In this document: piece after piece, positions 26,090 through 34,739 of the stretch | Position numbering within the stretch: the stretch's first letter is position 1 | Layout of the letters: each line of letters starts with the position of its first letter | DNA from: Ardenticatenaceae bacterium | Lineage (GTDB): Bacteria > Chloroflexota > Anaerolineae > Promineifilales > Promineifilaceae | DNA length: 64,000 nucleotides | Reading direction: 5' to 3' | NCBI GenBank assembly: GCA_020634565.1 | Contig: JACKBN010000004.1 | Coordinates: forward strand, 248,001-312,000 | Translations under genes and position numbers: made by a program | Notes under the pieces: model-generated | What the model saw: the letters and a program-made list of their open reading frames with translations, nothing else | Database searches by the model: none | Told to the model about the DNA's origin: nothing

Positions 26090-26443
26090 ATGGAAGAGTT
26101 AACCTGGGCCACAGTAATAGAAGCAAATGGCATGATTGTTGCTGAAATGTTGGCTGAGCGATTAAAGGCAGCCAATATTCCCGCACAGGCTATCCAGGAA
26201 AGCGTGGGAAGCACGTTTGCTTTTACTGGCGGGCCGCTCGGTACAGTCTATGTTCGGGTGCCCGTGCAGTATCTGGATGAAGCGCGGGAATTGCTGGATG
26301 TGGAAGAGCCAGCCGATGAGGATGATATTGTGGTGTGCCCCGAGTGCGAAAGCGACATTGAGCTAGATGACACGGAGTGGGAGCAGGGCTGGTTTGTGTG
26401 CCCCGTCTGTAACACCAGAGTCTCGTTGGACGATCTTTTTTAG
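26090..26443 (+). CDS. DUF2007-like protein with C-terminal zinc ribbon
   Basis: 117 residues. The N-terminal half (TWATVIEANGMIVAEMLAERLKAANIPAQA) matches the DUF2007 putative signal-transduction fold. The C-terminal half has two CxxC knuckles (VVCPECESD and FVCPVCNTR), a zinc ribbon. GGGGG at 26080-26084 favours ATG 26090; ATG 26078 is the alternative. Its 3' end overlaps the converging CopC-like gene by 4 bp. Role unknown. Confidence 0.75.
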   Translation: MEELTWATVIEANGMIVAEMLAERLKAANIPAQAIQESVGSTFAFTGGPLGTVYVRVPVQYLDEARELLDVEEPADEDDIVVCPECESDIELDDTEWEQGWFVCPVCNTRVSLDDLF

Positions 26444-26904
26444 CTTCTGCGGCGGCTGATGAGAAAACCAGCCGCCACCACGCCCACCAATCCGACGCCA
26501 AACCATAACCAATTACCGAATCGAACGGCCGTATTTGTTTGCCCGGTGCTGCTGTCTATGGCCAGGGTATAGCTGCCGCTGATGGGATGGCCATCGGCGC
26601 TACTAACCGACCATTGCACTGTGTAGACGCCATCGGGCACAGGTGGTACGGCCGTTACCAACACCGTCTCATCTGCTGGGTCCACCACCGGCTCTAATTC
26701 CGCCGCCGAAATAAAATCCTGATGCAGCTGAATTTGCCCGTTGGGGCCGATTGGTTCGCTAAACGTGAGCCGAAGTTCGGTGAGCGCGGTGACGGTGCTA
26801 CCCGGCGCTGGCTCTGCTGAAACCAGTTCTGCATGGGCCAACACGCGCGGGACGGCAACGGCCGTTCCCCACAAAACCAGCAAAATCAACCAAAATCGTC
26901 TCAT
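26440..26904 (-). CDS. CopC-domain protein with C-terminal membrane anchor
   Basis: 154 residues. A signal peptide ends at LAHAEL, so the mature protein begins with the His of the CopC copper site. The CopC sandwich follows (SAEPAPGSTVTALTELRLTFSEPI, then VSSADGHPISGSYTLAI with a second conserved His). One C-terminal span and RRRS anchor it to the membrane. Family role: periplasmic or extracytoplasmic copper binding. Its ATG overlaps the stop of the upstream thioredoxin-like lipoprotein gene, so the two are co-translated. Confidence 0.85.
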   Translation of the reverse strand: MRRFWLILLVLWGTAVAVPRVLAHAELVSAEPAPGSTVTALTELRLTFSEPIGPNGQIQLHQDFISAAELEPVVDPADETVLVTAVPPVPDGVYTVQWSVSSADGHPISGSYTLAIDSSTGQTNTAVRFGNWLWFGVGLVGVVAAGFLISRRRS

Positions 26905-27749
26905 GGCAGCACCGGTTCCAATGCCTGGCGCAGCTCACGCGGAGAAACTGGTCCCGGCAGCGAGGCAACCACTTGCCCCTCATCATCCAACACAAAGATG
27001 TAAGGCTCTGTTTCCAGGCCCCATTCCGCCATTTCTGGCACGTACGTCAGCGCCTGAAAATCTTCATACACCTCGATGTGAATAAAATTGGCGGCATCGC
27101 CTACTTCGTCGCGCACGGCGGCCACGCTGTTGAGCACGGGCGCACACCACTTTGTTTCACACAAACCAGGGGTGATGAAGCCCACCACGGTCGGTTTGTC
27201 ATTGGCCACGGCGTCAGCCACGGTTAGCTGGTAAAAGGCGGGGTCGGGGTCGTTGCCTGAGTTCAGCTTGTTGATGTCTGGTTCGGTGGCCAGGGTGCGG
27301 TTTTGGCTCAAGGGGGCGAATTCTCCGACGGCAACGGCCGTATTCTCCTCTTTGGCCTCAATGGTAAACTGGCTGATGACGGTACGGCCGTCGGCCAGCA
27401 CAATTTCCGCAGTGATGCCCCAAAACCCCGGCGTAGGCAGGGTGGGGTAAGCAACCCAGTACGGCACTTCGTAATCGCTGTAATTCTCGGCTGGCCCTTC
27501 CCAGACTAGTTCGGCGTTTTCTTCGCCGGCGGGGACCACGCTGAGCATTACGCTTTGTGCATCAGCTACCGGGTCTGGCCCGTCAAACAGGCCAAAGACG
27601 ATGCGGGGGGTGCCAACGGCCGTATCCAAACTCATGCGCGTAATCTGGATTGGCGAGACTGATGAGTCGCTGCTCACGGGTTCTTCTGCGCCGCCACACG
27701 CTGCCAAAAACAGGAATCCTACAAGGAGAAGAAGTTGCTTTTTTACCAT
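26901..27749 (-). CDS. Thioredoxin-like lipoprotein
   Basis: About 282 residues. Lipoprotein signal LLLVGFLFLAAC, then a beta-rich N-terminal region (about 30-130), and a C-terminal thioredoxin-like fold (about 170-280) with VVGFITPGLCETKWCAPVL. The two cysteines are five residues apart rather than CxxC, closer to Sco/TlpA relatives that handle copper or disulfides. Start at MVKKQ; an upstream in-frame ATG would bury the signal. Coupling to the CopC gene supports a copper-delivery or oxidase-maturation role, which is inference. Confidence 0.75.
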   Translation of the reverse strand: MVKKQLLLLVGFLFLAACGGAEEPVSSDSSVSPIQITRMSLDTAVGTPRIVFGLFDGPDPVADAQSVMLSVVPAGEENAELVWEGPAENYSDYEVPYWVAYPTLPTPGFWGITAEIVLADGRTVISQFTIEAKEENTAVAVGEFAPLSQNRTLATEPDINKLNSGNDPDPAFYQLTVADAVANDKPTVVGFITPGLCETKWCAPVLNSVAAVRDEVGDAANFIHIEVYEDFQALTYVPEMAEWGLETEPYIFVLDDEGQVVASLPGPVSPRELRQALEPVLP

Positions 27750-27867
27750 GCTTGCAACTGTAGCAAAGCCAGATGGTGCGGACAACAAAACTCAGCAAAC
27801 AATCAGGAGAAATAGCTTACTGTCTTCATAGCACGACGCTTCACCATTTAGGTAACGAGGCGTGTTG

Positions 27868-28950
27868 TTATTCTCTTTTCTGTTCAGCCAGGGCTTTTTG
27901 CAGCGGCTCCAGCCCAATTTGCTGCACCATGAAGTGGGCAATCGTTGCTTTTTGATTGGCGGTATTGACCGCAGGATCAGGCTTGGCCGCCTGAACCACG
28001 TAATCCACCACCTTTTCGGACTGGCAAAGTTTCTTGGTGAGTTCAACCAGTTCATCCAGGCTGTATTGGTTGACTAACTGCCAGATGAGTTGATCGCCGC
28101 TGGTGGGTTTTATGGCGGCCATCGCCTCTGGGCTGAGTCCTTGCATGGCCTGGGTAAGCAGCAGCTCTACGTATGCCTGCCCGCCATTTTCTAAAATGGC
28201 CAGCGCCATACTGGATTTGGCGAAGTTTTCGGGGGCTTTGGGGTCGAGTAATTTTTCCAAATCCGCCTTGCGCTGCTCTTCCTGTTCGCGGGTGAGGGTG
28301 GCGCGAGAGGTGATGGTGTACCAGGCGATGTCGTACAGTTCGGCCATGGTGGGATAGTAATCGAGCAGGCGGGTTACGGCCGTTCGCCGATTATTCATCA
28401 GCTCCAGATCAATTTGGGTGCGGGCCAGGTTTTGGAACTGGTCATACAGCCAGCCCAGGTTGAGTGCGACCTCACCTTCTTCCCCATCGCTGCCGATGCG
28501 TTTGGCCAGCACAAACCGGGTGCGAATAATGGCCTGGAAGCCCACGCCCACGCTCAAAATTTGCAGGCTGGTGTTCATCTCCGTCATCGTCACCCGCACC
28601 ACCACCAACGCAATGATCGCCGCGACCACGTTCACGCCAATCAAAATCCAGGCCCAGCGGGTGCGCAGCGCCTCACGCGGATAGGTTTGGAAGGTGGAAA
28701 CCAGCTCCGCCACCGCCACAGTAGCGCCCAGCAGGCCAACCAGCACATAGGGCGCAATGCGCGCCGTGAAGCCGTAAACGTTGGTCTGCAAGGGTTCAAC
28801 CCAGGTTGGCGTGGTTTCCGTAATGGGAAAAACAATGATGGTAATCAGCGCGGCAAGAAAAAGTAAAAAGATAGCGATACCTATCTTCATGCCGCGTGTG
28901 AATTTGGTACGACGGCCAAACATCATCTCATTATTAGAGGTATTCGCCAT
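27868..28950 (-). CDS. Membrane-anchored helical protein, unknown function
   Basis: About 360 residues. Three membrane spans in the N-terminal 120 residues (around 22-42, 65-85 and 100-122) are followed by a long helical cytoplasmic region rich in Glu, Lys, Leu and Gln (about 150-360). Two in-frame ATGs (28956 and 28950) are equally possible; no ribosome site is visible. The small winged-helix gene lies directly upstream on the same strand. No family is recognised. Confidence 0.65.
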   Translation of the reverse strand: MANTSNNEMMFGRRTKFTRGMKIGIAIFLLFLAALITIIVFPITETTPTWVEPLQTNVYGFTARIAPYVLVGLLGATVAVAELVSTFQTYPREALRTRWAWILIGVNVVAAIIALVVVRVTMTEMNTSLQILSVGVGFQAIIRTRFVLAKRIGSDGEEGEVALNLGWLYDQFQNLARTQIDLELMNNRRTAVTRLLDYYPTMAELYDIAWYTITSRATLTREQEEQRKADLEKLLDPKAPENFAKSSMALAILENGGQAYVELLLTQAMQGLSPEAMAAIKPTSGDQLIWQLVNQYSLDELVELTKKLCQSEKVVDYVVQAAKPDPAVNTANQKATIAHFMVQQIGLEPLQKALAEQKRE

Positions 28951-28986
28951 GTGCAAAATCCGATTGTGCGGGTGGGGTAAGAGAAA

Positions 28987-29232
28987 TTAGGCCAGACTGC
29001 CGTTCAGGTAAACGCGTGCCTGACTGGTAATGGCGACCAGCATGCCGTCTGGGCTGTTTGTATCATCCCGGAGCAGAACAAAACCAGCGCTCGATAAATC
29101 GCGCAGCACTGCGAGTGTCTTGCCCGGCAAGGTCCACGTTTCAGCGGCAACTTCGCTGGGGCTCATTGCTCCCCGTTTGGCCAGGGTCTGCAATACTTTG
29201 CGCTCTTCTTCTTCCAGTTCGAACCGTTTCAT
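28987..29232 (-). CDS. Small winged-helix (MarR-like) DNA-binding protein
   Basis: 81 residues. A helix-turn-helix is visible in VLQTLAKRGAMSPSEVAAET followed by a wing (AGFVLLRDD and LVAITSQARVYL). An AGGAGCAAG site fits ATG 29232. It probably regulates itself or the membrane protein gene downstream. It has no ACGGCCGT copy, but it is short. Confidence 0.7.
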   Translation of the reverse strand: MKRFELEEEERKVLQTLAKRGAMSPSEVAAETWTLPGKTLAVLRDLSSAGFVLLRDDTNSPDGMLVAITSQARVYLNGSLA

Positions 29233-29582
29233 AATCTTGCTCCTCAAAGCTTATGCTTGCATTATAACATAAAAGTTTTGCTTCCATACATGTATGCGAC
29301 CGATCTATGAGGCGAACGTTGTAATTGGCAAACACGCTTTTTACTTAATACAATATAATTAGATGTTTCCTTTCGTCGGCCTTTATACCTGCCAATAATG
29401 GTGTGGTGCGAGACTCAATAAGCAATATGCGGATGCTTGCCAAGCCACAGAAATTATGAAATTATTTTGAAAACTAAGGAACACGTTTTCTATCGTTTTC
29501 TTGGCGTAACCCAGTTCTTTGGGATCTTGTAGGAAGATCTTTTCAGCAGATACGAACATATCGCATCTTTAGAGGTTCAAAA

Positions 29583-29969
29583 ATGGAAGAAGAAATCATT
29601 GAAACGAGCGTGGCAAACTGCTGGCGCATCGATCCGGGTATCAATGTGATTATATTCAAAGCTGGTGCAGAAGCAGAGTTGTCTGATGTAGAGGAGAATT
29701 TTGCCGCTCTCAAGCAGTTGAACAAGGGGGAACCATCACCGCTTTTTCTGGACATCACCAAATTGAAATATATGGATCGGGATGCGCGCACATACAGCGC
29801 ACGTAAGGAAGCCACAACAGATGTTCAAGCGCTGGCTATTTTAATTGGCTCGCCAGTGGGCAAAATGCTGGGCGGTTTCTTTTTGGGTTTGAACAAGCCA
29901 CCTTACCCAACCAAACTCTTTACGGTTAAAGAGGAAGCAATCGCGTGGCTGAAAGGTTTTGTGGAATGA
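29583..29969 (+). CDS. STAS/SpoIIAA-like small protein heading a signalling operon
   Basis: 128 residues, alpha/beta, no membrane span. The pattern (strand, GINVIIFKAGAEAELSDVEENFAALKQL, PLFLDITKLKYMDRDARTYSARKEA) fits the STAS-like DUF7793 type of proteins found beside kinases. It ends with an ATGA overlap into the PAS kinase gene. The 334-bp region 29249-29582 before it is AT-rich and holds no gene I can support, only weak promoter-like boxes. Confidence 0.65.
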   Translation: MEEEIIETSVANCWRIDPGINVIIFKAGAEAELSDVEENFAALKQLNKGEPSPLFLDITKLKYMDRDARTYSARKEATTDVQALAILIGSPVGKMLGGFFLGLNKPPYPTKLFTVKEEAIAWLKGFVE

Positions 29970-32260
29970 GCAACTCAGTGGATCCTCGCATTACAGAGAT
30001 ACTTGGCATGATGGAGCAGCTGGGCAACGGAAACTTGGCGGCCCGTTTGTTCTCGTCTGGGCAAAACGATGATCTGGACCAAATAATCGCTGGTTTGAAT
30101 TTGTTGGCTGAACGTTTCTCTGGCCAACTCGCGCCGCAAATTGAAACGGAACAGCGGGTGGATGCCGTCATGGAGGTGATTCTTGCCATTGCCTCCCTGG
30201 ATTTCACGAAGAAAGCGCCGATTGGGGATGATGGGAATGTTTTTGATGCGATTGGGCTGGGGTTAAACGCGCTGAGTGAGGAGTTGTTGTCCACGACTGT
30301 TTCTAGAGACTTCCTGGATAGCATTATTAATTCTATTGGCGATGCGGTGATTGCTACCGATGCCAATGGGTCTGTCATTCGCTTGAATCCGGTGGCAGAG
30401 GCGTTAACTGGTTGGCATTCTGGGGAGGCGCGCGGGAAGCCGCTAAGTGAAATTTTCCAGATTATTAATGCGCATACAAGGGAAACGGCCGTAAATCCTG
30501 TTCATGAAGTTCTGGAAAAAGGCATTATTGTGGGCCTGGCCAACCACACCGTGCTGATTGCCCGGGATGGTACGGAGTATCAAATTGCTGACTCTGCCGC
30601 GCCTATTCGGAACAATGAAGGCCAGATTAAAGGCGTTGTGTTGGTCTTTCGGGATGTGACGGAAGCCTATCATACGCGCGAGGCGTTACAGCAAAGTGAA
30701 GAGAGCCTGCGCACCACGCTTGATTCCATCGGCGATGCCGTGATTGCCACAGATATTCAGGGCAATGTCACGCGCCTGAATCCGGTTGCGGAAAAATTGA
30801 CGGGCTGGGTAGCGGTTGAGGCTCAGGGCCAACCGCTTACGAAAGTTTTTGATATCGTGAGCGCTCAGACGGGAGAAACGGCCGTAAATCCCGTTGCTCA
30901 GGTGCTAGAAACCGGCAAGATTGTCGGGCTGGCCAACCACACCGTCCTCATTGCCCGAGATGGCACGGAATATCAAATTGCCGATTCTGCCGCGCCAATT
31001 AAAGATGACGCCGGGCAGATTACCGGCGTTGTGTTGGTTTTTCGGGATGTAACTGAAGAGTATGAGATGCAGGAGAAACTGCGTTCAAGTGAGTTTCGTA
31101 ACCGCAGGCTTCTGGAGGCGTTCCCCGATTTAATATTTGTTCTCAGTGAAGATGGCACATTTATCGATTATCATGCTACTGATGATAATTTATTGTACGC
31201 GCCACCTGAACTATTTTTGGGGAAGAAAATGGAAGACGTGCTGCCCCCTGAAATTGCTGTCGCTTTTCACGATTCCGTTGAGAAAGTCATCGCCACTGGA
31301 AAGCTGCAAATACATGCCTACCCACTGTTTATGGGAGGCCAACGAAATTATTTTGAAGCAAGGTTTATACCGTATGATCACAGTAATGTTTTGGCCATTG
31401 TGCAAAACATAACCGAGCGCAGAAATATGCAAGAACTGGCCGTACAGAACGAAAAAATGCTTTCTGTAGGTGGTTTGGCCGCCGGGATGGCGCACGAAAT
31501 TAATAATCCCCTGGCTGGCATGATGCAAACTGCCAGCGTGATGAGCAATCGTCTTACCAATTTGGAGATGCCTGCCAATCAACGTGCGGCTGAAGCGGCC
31601 GGAATCTCAATGGAGGCGATCCGTACCTTCATGGAGAGCCGAGGGATTCCGCGTATGCTAACGGCCGTTGATCAATCTGGCCGGCGCATCGCCAAAATTG
31701 TAGAGAATATGCTCAGTTTTGCTCGCAAGGGCGATGCCACCTTCTTGCAGCATAATATGGTCGATTTGCTGGATAAAACGCTAGAGCTGGCGGCGACCGA
31801 TTTTGATTTAAAGAAACAATACGATTTTAAAACCATTGAAATCGTAAAAGAGTATGAAGCGGATCTCCCCCCTGTGCCCTGCGAAAGAGGCAAGATGCAG
31901 CAAGTCTTGCTGAACATACTCCGTAATGGGGCCCAGGCGATGCAGCTAAAGGCAGACGCCGCCGAGACAGGCAGTAAACCGCGCTTTATTTTGCGGTTAC
32001 GGCACGAAAAAGATGCCGGTTGGGTGCGCATTGAAATTGAAGATAATGGGCCGGGCATGGAGGACACCACCCGAAAACGGGTATTTGAGCCATTTTTTAC
32101 CACCAAGCCGGTCGGCGTAGGAACAGGGCTTGGTCTTAGCGTCTCCTATTTCATTGTTACCGAGAATCATAATGGTGAGATGGAGGTTGTGTCAGAATTG
32201 GGCAAAGGGGCAACTTTTATCATTCGACTGCCCGTATCGCGTAAAGAAGAGCTACCATGA
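29966..32260 (+). CDS. Multi-PAS sensor histidine kinase with duplicated PAS domains
   Basis: 764 residues, no membrane span. After a ~115-residue helical region (possibly HAMP-like) come two nearly repeated PAS domains (about 117-240 and 250-370). Both contain SIGDAVIATD, ETAVNPV and LANHTVLIARDGTEYQIADSAAPI. A third PAS follows (about 375-495), then HisKA (AAGMAHEINNPLAGMMQ) and HATPase (IEDNGPGMEDTTRKRVFEPFFTTK). It starts on the previous stop and ends on the next start (ATGA each side). An ACGGCCGT lies at the same place in both PAS repeats (30484 and 30879). Confidence 0.92.
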   Translation: MSNSVDPRITEILGMMEQLGNGNLAARLFSSGQNDDLDQIIAGLNLLAERFSGQLAPQIETEQRVDAVMEVILAIASLDFTKKAPIGDDGNVFDAIGLGLNALSEELLSTTVSRDFLDSIINSIGDAVIATDANGSVIRLNPVAEALTGWHSGEARGKPLSEIFQIINAHTRETAVNPVHEVLEKGIIVGLANHTVLIARDGTEYQIADSAAPIRNNEGQIKGVVLVFRDVTEAYHTREALQQSEESLRTTLDSIGDAVIATDIQGNVTRLNPVAEKLTGWVAVEAQGQPLTKVFDIVSAQTGETAVNPVAQVLETGKIVGLANHTVLIARDGTEYQIADSAAPIKDDAGQITGVVLVFRDVTEEYEMQEKLRSSEFRNRRLLEAFPDLIFVLSEDGTFIDYHATDDNLLYAPPELFLGKKMEDVLPPEIAVAFHDSVEKVIATGKLQIHAYPLFMGGQRNYFEARFIPYDHSNVLAIVQNITERRNMQELAVQNEKMLSVGGLAAGMAHEINNPLAGMMQTASVMSNRLTNLEMPANQRAAEAAGISMEAIRTFMESRGIPRMLTAVDQSGRRIAKIVENMLSFARKGDATFLQHNMVDLLDKTLELAATDFDLKKQYDFKTIEIVKEYEADLPPVPCERGKMQQVLLNILRNGAQAMQLKADAAETGSKPRFILRLRHEKDAGWVRIEIEDNGPGMEDTTRKRVFEPFFTTKPVGVGTGLGLSVSYFIVTENHNGEMEVVSELGKGATFIIRLPVSRKEELP

Positions 32261-32640
32261 AGACAATATTGATACTCGATGATGAACCCGCTGTTCGCCA
32301 AAGCATTGCTGACTTTTTCGAGGATTATTTGTGGTGGCCAATTCAGGCCGGAAGTGCCGAAGAGGCGTTGGAACTGTTGGCAGCTGAAGTGCCCTTGGCT
32401 GCGGTAGTTGATGTGCGGCTGCCAGGTATGGATGGCAATACATTTATTCGAGAGGTTTCTCGACGCGGTATCAAGATGGCGTTTGTGATTTGTACGGGTT
32501 CACCTGAGTATGATATGCCGGATGACCTGTTGGTATTACCTTTTGTTTCTGATCGTTTGTTTACGAAACCGGTAACAGATATGGCCGATATGGAACGAGA
32601 GATTCTGTACCTGATCGAGCTGGTTGAGCAAATGGAGTAG
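32257..32640 (+). CDS. Single-domain response regulator
   Basis: 127 residues, REC only. Acidic pocket ILDDEP, phospho-acceptor Asp in AVVDVRLPGMDG, Thr in CTGSP, Lys in FTKPVT. With no output domain it is likely a phosphate shuttle between the preceding PAS kinase and the following hybrid kinase. Coupled to the kinase by an ATGA overlap; the next gene starts 2 bp after its stop. Confidence 0.92.
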   Translation: MKTILILDDEPAVRQSIADFFEDYLWWPIQAGSAEEALELLAAEVPLAAVVDVRLPGMDGNTFIREVSRRGIKMAFVICTGSPEYDMPDDLLVLPFVSDRLFTKPVTDMADMEREILYLIELVEQME

Positions 32641-32642
32641 GG

Positions 32643-34604
32643 ATGAGTAGTTCTGAAAAGATTCTGATTATTGATGACGATGCCATCGTCCGCCAGAGTT
32701 TTGTTGATTACCTGGATGATTTGGGCTACGAGACGTTGATGGCGGAAAACGGCCGTATCGGGCTCGATCTTCTCTCCACTGAATATCCTGACCTGGTGCT
32801 GGTAGACCTGCGTATGCCCGAAATGAATGGCCTGCAATTTATGAAGGAAGCCATTCACCTGAACCCCGACCTACCTATCATTGTCATTTCAGGGGCAAAC
32901 CGAATCGAAGGGGTCATTAAAGCGCAGCAGCTTGGTTCTTGGGACTACTTGATGAAACCAGTAACCGATCTTTCCTTGCTGGGGCATGCGGTGCATAAAG
33001 CGCTGGAAAAAGTGCGGCTGATTCAGGAAAATCGCGCCTATCAGGAAAAGTTGGAAGCGCTTGTATATGCCAGAACAAAGGAGTTGGAACAAACCAACGG
33101 TCAACTAACGGCCAGCGAGGAACGGTATCGTACCTTGTTTGAACGCTCCGCCGATGCCATTTTCATCATAGATGTTGAGAGTGGACAATATATCAATGCC
33201 AACCAGGCTGCCGAGCGCTTGACCGGTTACACCATCGCTGAAATCAAAACAAAAACGACGCAAGACCTCATCCCCAAAGGCGCCACAGACCGGTTAAATC
33301 AGGCGCGTACGCTGGTAAGCGCTAAAGAGTTGGGCGAGGTGACCTTTACCAGAGCAGATGGCGCTGAACGCATTGCTACCTTGGCCGCTTTCCCGCTGCA
33401 AAACGGCAAACTGGTGGTTAATATTGCCCGAGACATTACCCAACGGAAGCAGCGTGAGGAAGAGCATGTGCGCCAGGAGCGGCTGGCAGCCGTCGGTCAG
33501 TTGGCGGCGGGTATAGCCCATGATTTCAACAATGTCATGGCCGTGATTACCCTTTACTCTGATTTGCTGCAAAGATCAGCCAATTTGTCGGAGAATGAGC
33601 TGAGAAGGCTGAAAACCATTCACGAACAGGCCAGGCACGCGGCGGCCCTGACCCAACAAATTCTGGATTTTAGTCGGCGTTCTGTGCGAGAGCCACGTCC
33701 AATGGATCTGAAGGCTTTCATCAACGAAATGGTGAAATTTATAGAGCGCACCATTTCGGAAAGGGTTCAGGTTCGGTTTAGGTTTGAAGAAGGTGACTAC
33801 ACAATCAATGCCGATCCGACGCAATTGCAGCAGGCAATCACCAATCTGACGGTTAATGCCCGTGATGCGATGCCTCAGGGTGGGGTGCTATCTTTTGATT
33901 TGTCGCCTCTTACCGTGCTTGACAATGAAGCGCCGCCTCATTCCGGCATGAGTTCGGGGGAGTGGGTGGCGCTCACAATTAGCGATACAGGCGTTGGTAT
34001 TTCCTCGGAAGCGCAGGCGCACATTTTTGAACCCTTTTTTACCACCAAAGAAGTGGGAAAAGGCACCGGGCTGGGCCTGGCGCAGGTGTACGGTATTGTG
34101 CAACAACACAAAGGCTGTATTGCGGTTGAGAGCCAGTTGGGCAAAGGGTCAACCTTTACAATTTATTTGCCAGCATTGGTTCAGGAGCCGACGGTTATCA
34201 AGGAGGATCGGCCCGATTTGCTTCCTCAGGGTCAGGGTGAAACCATTTTGCTGGTTGAAGATAATGAGATTTTGTTGGAAGCCACAAGTGCCACCCTGCG
34301 TTCATTGAATTACCGGGCAATTACGGCCGTTTCTGGTGAAGAAGCGTTAAACATCTATCGTGCCCAACCAGAGAAAATTAGTTTGGTTTTAGCCGATGTG
34401 GTGATGCCTAAAATGGACGGGTTTGCCCTGGCGCAGGCCCTGCAACAACAGCCCCAACCGCCCAAAGTGCTGTTGATGAGTGGGTTTCCTCGCGATATAG
34501 AAACTCCCGCAGAAATAAGACAGCTCATTGTGGGCTGGCTGACCAAGCCGTTAGATGCCTGTCAATTGGCCGATGCCTTGCATAATGCCCTGGCTGCCGA
34601 GTAA
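32643..34604 (+). CDS. Hybrid histidine kinase REC-PAS-HisKA-HATPase-REC
   Basis: 653 residues. N-terminal REC (about 6-120, DLVLVDLRMPEMNG), a coiled coil, PAS (about 155-270, RSADAIFIIDVESG), HisKA (LAAGIAHDFNNVMAVITLYS), HATPase (ISDTGVGISSEAQAHIFEPFFTTK) and C-terminal REC (about 530-650, LVLADVVMPKMDG). No membrane span. Last gene of the 29583-34604 operon, and with two receivers it can close a multi-step phosphorelay. A DNA-binding output protein is not encoded here, so the final target is unknown. Confidence 0.93.
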   Translation: MSSSEKILIIDDDAIVRQSFVDYLDDLGYETLMAENGRIGLDLLSTEYPDLVLVDLRMPEMNGLQFMKEAIHLNPDLPIIVISGANRIEGVIKAQQLGSWDYLMKPVTDLSLLGHAVHKALEKVRLIQENRAYQEKLEALVYARTKELEQTNGQLTASEERYRTLFERSADAIFIIDVESGQYINANQAAERLTGYTIAEIKTKTTQDLIPKGATDRLNQARTLVSAKELGEVTFTRADGAERIATLAAFPLQNGKLVVNIARDITQRKQREEEHVRQERLAAVGQLAAGIAHDFNNVMAVITLYSDLLQRSANLSENELRRLKTIHEQARHAAALTQQILDFSRRSVREPRPMDLKAFINEMVKFIERTISERVQVRFRFEEGDYTINADPTQLQQAITNLTVNARDAMPQGGVLSFDLSPLTVLDNEAPPHSGMSSGEWVALTISDTGVGISSEAQAHIFEPFFTTKEVGKGTGLGLAQVYGIVQQHKGCIAVESQLGKGSTFTIYLPALVQEPTVIKEDRPDLLPQGQGETILLVEDNEILLEATSATLRSLNYRAITAVSGEEALNIYRAQPEKISLVLADVVMPKMDGFALAQALQQQPQPPKVLLMSGFPRDIETPAEIRQLIVGWLTKPLDACQLADALHNALAAE

Positions 34605-34725
34605 TTTTCAGCAAAGTACAAGCAGCCAAAAGAACCTGCTCCCTCAACTTGAGTTTGCCGATATGAGCCACTGTCAGAAGATTGATCGCACAACCCGAAT
34701 TTTACGAAAACAGACGGCCGTTTGC

Positions 34726-34731
34726 TATACT
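34726..34731 (+). promoter_or_regulatory. -10 box TATACT 8 bp before ATG 34740
   Basis: TATACT with only 8 bp to the ATG suggests a leaderless message. TTTACG at 34701-34706 (19-bp spacer) is a possible -35, and ACGGCCGT (34713-34720) lies within the spacer. Confidence 0.45.
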
Positions 34732-34739
34732 TACTCCCC

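Noticed and set aside
29249..29582. Promoter TTGGCA/TATAAT before the STAS-like gene
   Set aside because: The spacing is 23 bp, too long for a standard promoter; no alternative -35 is convincing.
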